Positions 6,809 to 13,671 of a stretch of 64,000 nt of DNA are shown here, piece after piece. How positions within the stretch are numbered: the first letter of the stretch is position 1; every line of letters starts with the position of its first letter. This DNA is from an uncultured Stenotrophomonas sp. Lineage in GTDB: Bacteria; Pseudomonadota; Gammaproteobacteria; Xanthomonadales; Xanthomonadaceae. Below the pieces are notes generated by a model. The model was given only the letters and a program-made list of their open reading frames with translations. It was not told where the DNA came from and searched no databases. A program made the position numbers and the translations under genes. The DNA lies in the NCBI GenBank assembly GCA_913775725.1, contig CAJYNG010000022.1, positions 124,001 through 188,000 of the forward strand, read 5' to 3'.

Positions 6809-9800
6809 TCTGACGCTCCCCCAGGATTGCCGGCGCCCAATCAGAGCAAGCGGAATCACTACACGCTCGCACGTAAAGATCTCCCACCGCATATCCGCTC
6901 CAGGACCAACTCAAAGCGGCCCCGACATTATGGATATGGATCAGATCTGCCAACCCTTCGCTCCTGCGTAAACGATCCATGACCTCATAATACTTTGCAC
7001 GAGGCGACGATAGCCACGTCACTTCCGAGCCAATAAGCCATATCAGCCCGTTGTTGCGTATCTTTACAGCAGTTGGAATTGGCGGTGTTGGGGAATAGAC
7101 CTCATGACCAATGACATTACTCAATGGCCCGCACCCGCCCTCGTTGCAACCTCTGACACGGTATTTGTAGCGATTTATTGAACGTCCACCAAATGAATGA
7201 GATGTTGTCACTCCATCGGCGATCAGCACCCAATCACCATCCTGCACCTGCTCTTCCAAGCGGTAAGAGATTGTGTCGGCTACGCCAGTCCAGACTAGCT
7301 GGTAGCTTCCAGTCGATTCGACCGGCCCGGAAAGTACTGGCGCAGTTGCTGGCACAGGAACAGGTAGATGCCGCACCGAGGTTGGCGCGCTCCACGCACT
7401 GCAGCCGTTGGCATCGCAGGCGCGGACCTCATACTGCCTTACGCCCTTTGGGACATCCGTAAGCGCATAGGACAGCGCACTACCCGAGTACACACCGCTC
7501 CAACTCAGCCCACGGTTGGCAGACATACGAAGCTCATAGCGCGTGGCACGCGCTATGGAGCCCCAGGAAAGCGAGTAGTTGCCGACGTCCACCGTGGCTG
7601 GCCCGGATAGTCGCGGCACGGCAAGGCCTGAGACCTTCTCAACCTGGGCTATCAAGTGAGCCCCCAAGCTGATGTACTCAATCTCTTTCATCGTGCGCTT
7701 GTTGTCCTGCCTGCGCAGCACGCCGTCATTTCCATAGAAGGAGAGAATGTCGCCCTCTTGACTGCTATAGCTACCGACGCGGCGACCATGCGCATCGTAG
7801 GCATAGGTCTCTCGACCGGCCGCATCGCGCAGACGATTGCCCAGGTCAAACCGGAATGCCTCACCATTCTTCTTGGCCAGATTTCCCTGGACGTCGTAGT
7901 CCAGGCCGATGATCGCACTGCCATCATCGCGGTTCACGTTGGTCATCCGATTACGGGCGTCATACCAGTAGTTGTGCTGCTTCACGCCGCCCAGCTTGGC
8001 ACTGCGCAGGTTGTCCAGCACGTCGTAGGTATAGCGGTAGATCGTGTCGCCGCCAAAGGATGCTGAGGTTGCCTGTGTCAGGCGATCCAGCGCGTCGTAC
8101 TGCATCTGCTTTGACTTGGCCGGAGCAATCGCGTCGGTAATGCTGGCTACGTTGCCGTTCCTGTCGTAGACAATGTTGTTATCAAGGACGCCAACATCTA
8201 TCGCCCTCGCCGGCAGGCCACGGCCGTTCTGGGTCATGTTGTGCGCGATGCCATTGCCATAGGTGAATGTACGCAGCGCACCGTTCGGGTAATAGCCGAC
8301 GCCCATGGCATAGGATCCGATGCGAGTAGGCTGACCCAATGCGTTGGGAGCCAGCGCGAGCTGCAGGCCACTGGGATACTGCAGACTGGCAAGTGCTCCA
8401 TTGGCGTCGTATCCATATCCCATGGACCAGCTGACGCCGCCTGGCTGCTGCATCGTCTCCCCGATGATCAGACCCCGCTTGCTGTAGGCATAGGTGTTGG
8501 TGACTGCCTTGCCAGACGGATTGCTGGTGGTCACCTGGGTGGGCAGCCCTGAGCTGTTGTACTGCCACGCCTGATCGCCACTGGCATCAGCAAAAACCAA
8601 TTGCTTCAGGCGGTTCCTGGCATCGTACGTCCGATCCACCCGGCGCCCTGATGCCTGTGCTGCAGAAGTGTCGCAGTTATCGACCGCTCCCTGCGTAAGC
8701 CCCGCCGCCGACCAAGCAAGATTTCCGGCAGCATCGTAGCCCATGGCCATGGCTCCGGTTTCCGGTTCGATGCTTTTGCACAGCTCCTGCTGCGGGTTGT
8801 ACACATAGGATCGGGTGAGGGCGGTACCGCCACTGGCGTCGCGCCGCTTGATTGAGGTGATCTTGCCGAACACATCACGGCCAATGTCCGTGAACGCGCC
8901 GCCCGGATGTTCGATGGCAACCGGCATATCGTAGGCCGGCGTGTCATACACCCGGTGCAGGGTCGTACTCGATTGTCCACGGGGGTCAGTTGTCCTCACC
9001 CGCATGCCGGGAAGATAGCTGGTGACTGTCGTCAGCAGACCCAACTCACTGTCGGACGAACTGGAGGTGGCACGGCCCAGTGCGTCAAACTCTGACCACT
9101 GTCCCGCGCTCGGGTTGCTGGCCGAATCCGGGTACGATTGGAACGTCGTACGGCCGGCATGATCGTAAGTAAATCGCTGGTAGCGCTGGGTCGCTGCCGG
9201 ATTGCTCGCATCCTGCTCACGGGTCAACGCCGGCCGCCACATCGCGTCGAACCAGGTCACTTTGTTCCGATTTCCAGTATTGGTCGTCAGCCGCCAGTGG
9301 CCAGCACCCAACCCATATTCCACGGCATCCACGCGTTCGAAAATCTGCGTCGTCGGGTTCCAGGCCACCGTGTCGCCTAGAGCGAATGCCTTGCGGGTCT
9401 GCCGGCCCATCGCGTCATAGTCAAAGCTTGTCTGGTAACCCAGCTCATTGGTCACCGAGCGGATCCAGCCATTGTCGTCCACGCTGGCCGACATCGATGA
9501 ACCATCCGCAAAGCCTATCGACTGCGGGATGCCCCTCTTCCAGTTGTTGAGTGTCGTGCTGTTGCCGCGACCATCGGCAAAGCTGGCGACGTTGCCGTCT
9601 GCATGGTAGCTCAACGTCTGCAGCAGCTTGCCGAAGCGCCGCTGCTCAGTCGGCATCGCCTTAGCGTTGTAGGAGGTCTGTAGTTCGATCAGACCAGTGT
9701 TGTTGTTGGTCTGGCTGGAAACCTGGCCGAGGAGCCACGCATTGGTATCGTTATAGTAACCAGTGGTATCGGTACGACTGGCACCTTGCGAGCTGCTGCG

Positions 9801-11504
9801 GGTCACACTTGCTGGGCGGCCATAGCTGTCAAAGGAGTTGGCCTGCCAGGTCATCGTCACACCATCGCGCGTGACCTGACGCCGTTGCAGCGGCCTGAGC
9901 AGTGCCGAGCTGCCGTCGTTACCTCCCCACGTCCAGCCATAGCGATCCGGGAAGGGCATCGAAGGCATCTGCGCATCTGAAACATACGTCAGGTCTTCGG
10001 TCTCGAGCACCGTTCCTGCTGCGTTGCCGACACGCCGACCGAGAAGCTTCCCATCATTGAACCGGAAGACAATTCCGTAGATCTCTTCAATCCAGCTTCC
10101 GTCAGGCTGAGTGATTCTCACCGCCTTGGACTGGGTACAGGTGCTGCAGTAGGGACCGTTCCCTGCCCAGTAGTCCTGGTAATCCCCCTTGTCCGTATAC
10201 GTCCAGCGCATGGGAGCAATACCCGGACCTTCAATGGTCTTTTCCACTAGACCGAAGTTCTCAAAGTAATTGGCAACCGCGAGATACTGAATCATCTGGC
10301 CATCGCGCGCCTCTTTGATGCAGTAACTCGCCGGAACTCCTGAACGATAGCCTCGCCCATTCTGGAAGGAGAATGTACCAATCGCACCAGATGGATGCTT
10401 CATCTGAAGTGTGTAGATCTTGTCCCGAAAAGGCGGACTATCACATCCTTGGGAGGGGTCTTCCGGCCAGTTCTCATAGGCGATACGCATGTCGGAGAGA
10501 TGGTTGATCTCCCACCACGCACCGTCCGGCTGGGTAACCCGCTGCAGCGAGTTGCCTGCATATCCGTAAGTCCAGGTGCGGCCATTTGCCGAGGCACTCT
10601 GCAGGCGATTTCCTACATAGTTCAACGAGATCGAGCGCCCATCACTGGACGTGATGTTGGTCGGATAGCCGTTCCCGTTATAACTGATGCTGACACTATT
10701 GCCGAAGCGATCCTCGATTCGACTTGCCAACAGATAGATCTCTACACGCGCCTGGGCAGCGTTGGCACCGATGGATCCCATCAGGCCCACAACGCGCTCG
10801 GTGCCAATATTAAAGGTGTACTTGATGCCCGATGTGGTCTGCAGAATGAAGCCCTCGCCCTCCAGGCCGGCAATCATCGGCGTGCAACTGATGGTGTCCA
10901 TTGCGCTGGTGGTCCAGCTCCAGTTCTCGCCCTGACGACTTGTCGGCTTGAGGCCAGCAGGCGGCTCACCCATTAGCGATCGCGCGCCCTCCCCGGGTAG
11001 GTTGACGGTATAGCCAGACCAGATGTCTTCAATCCGGAATGGTGGCGGCGTATAGGGAATGAAGTTGGTGCTGCAGCGTGGATCTTTCCGGGAACCTCGA
11101 TAGGTCCACCCATACTGGGAATCGAATACGCCGGAGATGAAGGGAACATCGATGCTCCAGTCACCGGCACCCCCATAGATCAACGGCGGCAAACCGTATT
11201 CGGGAATGGGCCTCACATTCAACCGGCGCTCGAGTCGGACCGGTAATGCATTATTACCCGCCAAGTCGATATCGGTTTGCTTGAAGTATCCGCTCTGGTC
11301 GTACACATTGACCGAGTCACCGAAGAGTTCTGATGTCAGTGGACCGACCTGCTCAGCCGAGCGGAGCTTCTTGTCATACTCTTGATAGGGCTGCTGAACA
11401 GCCTGCTGCGCCTGTGCGGTGCATATGATCCCTGCCGCGAGCGCAATCGTTGCGGCTGCGCGCCAGCATGAGTTGATCGTAACTTCCATGGTATCGATCC
11501 GCAT
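6795..11504 (-). CDS. Large secreted Rhs/YD-repeat protein ending in fibronectin-III-like domains
   Basis: A 1569-residue protein. The N-terminus has a Sec signal peptide (AAATIALAAGIICTAQA). An N-terminal region of ~250 residues is followed by many YD/RHS repeats (for example YDAMGRQTRKAF, YDHAGRTTFQSYP, YDALDRLTQATS, YDVQGNLAKKNG), extending to about residue 1290 and ending GAHLIAQVEK. Three Fn3-like modules then fill residues ~1295-1565, each with the ending Y-x-V-R-A/G-C-x-x-x-x-C-x-x-W/L (VRACDANGCSAWS, VRGCNEGGCGPLS, VRACSDSACSDWA). There is no Rhs core and no toxin tip on this polypeptide; both are on the next gene. The ATG at 11504 follows an AGGGG motif. The signal peptide argues for Sec export rather than direct T6SS loading, and there is no VgrG or PAAR nearby. 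Confidence 0.88.
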   Translation of the reverse strand: MRIDTMEVTINSCWRAAATIALAAGIICTAQAQQAVQQPYQEYDKKLRSAEQVGPLTSELFGDSVNVYDQSGYFKQTDIDLAGNNALPVRLERRLNVRPIPEYGLPPLIYGGAGDWSIDVPFISGVFDSQYGWTYRGSRKDPRCSTNFIPYTPPPFRIEDIWSGYTVNLPGEGARSLMGEPPAGLKPTSRQGENWSWTTSAMDTISCTPMIAGLEGEGFILQTTSGIKYTFNIGTERVVGLMGSIGANAAQARVEIYLLASRIEDRFGNSVSISYNGNGYPTNITSSDGRSISLNYVGNRLQSASANGRTWTYGYAGNSLQRVTQPDGAWWEINHLSDMRIAYENWPEDPSQGCDSPPFRDKIYTLQMKHPSGAIGTFSFQNGRGYRSGVPASYCIKEARDGQMIQYLAVANYFENFGLVEKTIEGPGIAPMRWTYTDKGDYQDYWAGNGPYCSTCTQSKAVRITQPDGSWIEEIYGIVFRFNDGKLLGRRVGNAAGTVLETEDLTYVSDAQMPSMPFPDRYGWTWGGNDGSSALLRPLQRRQVTRDGVTMTWQANSFDSYGRPASVTRSSSQGASRTDTTGYYNDTNAWLLGQVSSQTNNNTGLIELQTSYNAKAMPTEQRRFGKLLQTLSYHADGNVASFADGRGNSTTLNNWKRGIPQSIGFADGSSMSASVDDNGWIRSVTNELGYQTSFDYDAMGRQTRKAFALGDTVAWNPTTQIFERVDAVEYGLGAGHWRLTTNTGNRNKVTWFDAMWRPALTREQDASNPAATQRYQRFTYDHAGRTTFQSYPDSASNPSAGQWSEFDALGRATSSSSDSELGLLTTVTSYLPGMRVRTTDPRGQSSTTLHRVYDTPAYDMPVAIEHPGGAFTDIGRDVFGKITSIKRRDASGGTALTRSYVYNPQQELCKSIEPETGAMAMGYDAAGNLAWSAAGLTQGAVDNCDTSAAQASGRRVDRTYDARNRLKQLVFADASGDQAWQYNSSGLPTQVTTSNPSGKAVTNTYAYSKRGLIIGETMQQPGGVSWSMGYGYDANGALASLQYPSGLQLALAPNALGQPTRIGSYAMGVGYYPNGALRTFTYGNGIAHNMTQNGRGLPARAIDVGVLDNNIVYDRNGNVASITDAIAPAKSKQMQYDALDRLTQATSASFGGDTIYRYTYDVLDNLRSAKLGGVKQHNYWYDARNRMTNVNRDDGSAIIGLDYDVQGNLAKKNGEAFRFDLGNRLRDAAGRETYAYDAHGRRVGSYSSQEGDILSFYGNDGVLRRQDNKRTMKEIEYISLGAHLIAQVEKVSGLAVPRLSGPATVDVGNYSLSWGSIARATRYELRMSANRGLSWSGVYSGSALSYALTDVPKGVRQYEVRACDANGCSAWSAPTSVRHLPVPVPATAPVLSGPVESTGSYQLVWTGVADTISYRLEEQVQDGDWVLIADGVTTSHSFGGRSINRYKYRVRGCNEGGCGPLSNVIGHEVYSPTPPIPTAVKIRNNGLIWLIGSEVTWLSSPRAKYYEVMDRLRRSEGLADLIHIHNVGAALSWSWSGYAVGDLYVRACSDSACSDWAPAILGERQNAGR

Positions 11505-11952
11505 CCCTGCCCCTGATTGTTATGTGAGACTCTTCCACGGCGAGCCGGGAACCGTCAATTACCAAGTTTCTTCATCTCAAACACATTTGACAGATCCCCG
11601 CACCTGGTCAGTGCCGTGCCAAGATCATCTCGCAACACAGCTCAGCTCCGGATTGGCAACCTCGCTTGGGCGGCTCCGGGAACGAGCAACCTGCCACTCT
11701 GGGTCCCTCATGATCGAAGCAAGCGGAATGACCTGAGCAGAAGCATCGAAGATTGAGCAACTCTGCCATGTGTGTTCTGCGCATTCGACCACAGCTAACG
11801 GGCCCAGGAGGCGAACACCCCCAGCCCGCCCCCCCTCTCAGCACATAGCGGTTGCTGGCAGGAGAGCGAACGGACCGAACTCGGTGGGAGGGACAAGCGC
11901 CTTGGAGGTGGTGGATTCCTCATGACCGATCAGCAAGGCTAGGCTCTGAATG

Positions 11953-12006
11953 TTGCCAGCCATGGGCTGGCACTACTGACGCAGCCGGCCAGGGCCCGCC
12001 ACTACC
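11953..12006. repeat. Degenerate GTAG-type inverted repeat pair
   Basis: CCAGCCATGGGCTGGCACTAC followed by a spacer and a diverged CCGGCCAGGGCCCGCCACTACC arm. It parallels the pair at 12346-12397 in order and orientation and precedes a diverged attachment repeat in the same way. Confidence 0.6.
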
Positions 12007-12028
12007 TCTGGCAATGCCGCACAGACGG

Positions 12029-12104
12029 GAGACCCCGACCAAGGCCGAAGCTTGTCATTGCAACGCGTGATGGAAATAGATATCAAACCTGCGATATGCA
12101 CTTT
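12029..12104. repeat. Diverged third copy of the attachment repeat
   Basis: The sequence aligns colinearly with the 78-bp repeat: ACCCCGACCAAGGCCGAAGC matches GCCCCGACCAAGGCCGGGGC, followed by TCATTGCAAC (TCATTACAAC) and AAACCTGCGATATGCA (GAACCTGCGACCTACGCA). About three quarters of positions agree by eye, over both the hairpin and the tRNA 3' portion. It does not form a tRNA. It looks like the scar of an earlier integration. Confidence 0.7.
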
Positions 12105-12345
12105 ATTAACTGAACAAACAAGGCGCTACCACTGGCTCGCATACTGCAACTACGTCGGCTACAGCTCGTGGACAAAGGCCGAACCTGCGCATCCTTCCAA
12201 TCCCTGAAAGAGCCTTGGAGCAAGGCCGGGTATTCATAGCGCAGGAATGACCGGCTGCGGTTGCCAGGTCAGGAACTATGCGAGGAGCTAAGCGCCTGGG
12301 AAGCCGGAGGGGCGAGTAGACCGCGAGTCTCGGAAATCCTGGGCG

Positions 12346-12397
12346 GCCAGCCATGGGCTGGCACTACTGGAGCTGCCGGCCAGCGGCCGGCACTACC
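12346..12397. repeat. GTAG-type (SMAG-like) inverted repeat pair
   Basis: GCCAGCCATGGGCTGGCACTAC followed, 6 bp on, by CTGCCGGCCAGCGGCCGGCACTACC. Both arms end in CACTAC, the complement of the GTAGTG signature. It is adjacent to the right attachment repeat. Confidence 0.75.
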
Positions 12398-12405
12398 AGA
12401 GCACA

Positions 12406-12483
12406 AAAAAGCCCCGACCAAGGCCGGGGCTTTTCATTACAACTGGTGCCGGAAACAGGAGTCGAACCTGCGACCTACGCATT
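12406..12483. repeat. Right attachment repeat (overlaps tRNA-Thr and its terminator)
   Basis: Perfect copy of 3858-3935. Bases 12444-12483 are the 3' part of the intact tRNA-Thr. Bases 12411-12434 form a GCCCCGACC/GGCCGGGGC hairpin that can serve as the tRNA terminator on the minus strand (the A5 tract reads as U on that strand). Confidence 0.95.
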
Positions 12484-12519
12484 ACGAATGCGCCGCTCTA
12501 CCAACTGAGCTATTCCGGC
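12444..12519 (-). tRNA. tRNA-Thr (anticodon CGU, gene sequence CGT)
   Basis: On the minus strand a complete 76-base cloverleaf starts GCCGGAATAGCTCAGTTGG. It has acceptor stem GCCGGAA/TTCCGGC, D-arm GCTCAGTTGGTAGAGC, anticodon loop centred on CGT within GCGCATTCGTAATGCG, T arm with GGTTCGACTCC, and an encoded CCA end. It is the integration target of the island; the repeat keeps its 3' half intact, so the tRNA remains functional. Confidence 0.97.
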
Positions 12520-12569
12520 GGAGCCCGCGATTTTACGGGCTGGGCGCCCCGGCGGTCAATCCATCCGGC

Positions 12570-13574
12570 TCAGCTCGCCTCTACCCGGTTGGCGCACACC
12601 CGCCCGGTCGCGAAATCCTGCAGATTCCCCAGCGTGATCGCCGAGATCTCCTGCAGCGCCTCCACGGTGAAGAAGCCCTGGTGGCCGGTCACCAGCACGT
12701 TGGGGAAGGTCATCAGGCGCTGGAAGGCTTCGTCGTCGATGATCTCGCCAGACAGGTCCTGGAAGAACAGCGCGCTTTCCTGCTCGTACACGTCGATGGC
12801 CAGATGACCCAGCCGGCGCGACTTCAGCGCGCGGATCACTGCATGGGTATCGACCAGTGCGCCGCGCGAGGTATTGACCAGCATCGCGCCCGGCTTCATC
12901 CGCGCCAGCGACGCATCATTGATCAGGTGGTGGGTCTCAGGCGTCAGCGGGCAATGCAGCGACACGATGTCGGCACGCGCCAGCAGTTCATCCAGCCCGA
13001 CCCTATCGCCGATACCGCCGAACGCAGCCGACGGATAAGGGTCGTGCCCCAGCACGATGCAGCCCATGCCCTTGAAGAGGCGCGCAGTGGCCAGCCCGAT
13101 CTTGCCCGTACCGACGATGCCGACCGTGCGCCCATGCAGGGTGCGCCCAAGCAGGCCATCGAGCATGAAGTTGCCTTCGCGCACGCGGTTGTAGGCGCGA
13201 TGGGTCTGCCGGTTGAGCGTCATCACCAGCGCCAACGCATGCTCGGCCACCGCCTCCGGGGAATAGGCCGGTACGCGTGCAACGAACAGACCCAGCGTTT
13301 TCGCAACCGCCAGATCCACGTTGTTGAAACCCGCGCAGCGCAGTAGCACGGCCCGCACGCCCATCGCATGCAGGGCGTGCAGTACCGGCGCATCCAGGCG
13401 ATCGTTGACGAACACGCATACGGCTGCGCAATCCTGCGCCAGCGCCGCCGTGTGCACGTCCAGCGCCACCTCGAAGTACACGAACGCAAAGTCGTCCCCA
13501 GCCGCATCGCGTTGGTTCGCCTCATCAAGGAAGCGGCGATCGTAGGGACGGGCACTGAAGACGGCGATCTGCAT
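12570..13574 (-). CDS. ldhA: D-lactate dehydrogenase / D-2-hydroxyacid dehydrogenase
   Basis: A 334-residue NAD-dependent D-2-hydroxyacid dehydrogenase, closest in organisation to fermentative D-lactate dehydrogenase (pyruvate + NADH to D-lactate). The Rossmann motif is GRTVGIVGTGKIG, followed by the family signatures CPLTPETHHLIN and MKPGAMLVNTSRGALVD, which carries the active-site Arg. The catalytic His is in TGHQGFFT near the C-terminus. The start MQIAVFSARPYD at 13574 is the family N-terminus; upstream in-frame codons add non-conserved sequence. The length agrees with LdhA (~330). A related 2-hydroxyacid substrate cannot be excluded. It lies on the minus strand just outside the island. 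Confidence 0.88.
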   Translation of the reverse strand: MQIAVFSARPYDRRFLDEANQRDAAGDDFAFVYFEVALDVHTAALAQDCAAVCVFVNDRLDAPVLHALHAMGVRAVLLRCAGFNNVDLAVAKTLGLFVARVPAYSPEAVAEHALALVMTLNRQTHRAYNRVREGNFMLDGLLGRTLHGRTVGIVGTGKIGLATARLFKGMGCIVLGHDPYPSAAFGGIGDRVGLDELLARADIVSLHCPLTPETHHLINDASLARMKPGAMLVNTSRGALVDTHAVIRALKSRRLGHLAIDVYEQESALFFQDLSGEIIDDEAFQRLMTFPNVLVTGHQGFFTVEALQEISAITLGNLQDFATGRVCANRVEAS

Positions 13575-13671
13575 GGATGGGCCTGGGTGGAATGCCATAG
13601 CGACCATACCGCAGCAGCGCCCGCGTTGGGATGGCACCGGCGATGCCGTCATCGCCGGTGCCGGGTGCCAC

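Larger units (their letters stand above)
11505..12405. other. Gene-free end of the island with decayed repeats
   Basis: I see no convincing gene in these 900 bp. The segment holds a GTAG-type repeat pair (11953-12006), a diverged copy of the attachment repeat (about 12029-12104), ~240 bp of unassigned DNA and a second, better-preserved GTAG-type repeat pair (12346-12397) next to the true right attachment site. The stretch about 11850-12104 looks like an old, degenerate duplicate of about 12255-12483. The promoter of the large Rhs gene must lie at its left end. Confidence 0.7.
3858..12483. mobile_element. Integrated island at tRNA-Thr(CGT), carrying an Rhs system; integrase broken
   Basis: The segment is bounded by a perfect 78-bp direct repeat (3858-3935 and 12406-12483). 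Each copy holds a terminator hairpin plus the 3' part of tRNA-Thr. The right copy belongs to an intact tRNA gene; the left copy diverges abruptly after GCATT. This is the usual footprint of tyrosine-recombinase integration into a tRNA 3' end. The content is accessory: an integrase remnant, a two-part Rhs system, small immunity-like genes and locally AT-rich DNA (about 4000-5900), unlike the GC-rich flanks. Without a functional integrase the element is probably fixed. A diverged third copy of the repeat at about 12029-12104 suggests more than one insertion. Confidence 0.85.

Noticed and set aside
6795-6892. Frameshift or sequencing error splitting a single Rhs gene
   Set aside because: The first chain ends in Fn3-like modules and the second begins with a ribosome-binding site and signal peptide, which a simple frameshift would not create.
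12261-13346. Plus-strand frame running through the tRNA and opposite the dehydrogenase gene
   Set aside because: It crosses the tRNA gene and lies antisense to a well-supported dehydrogenase.
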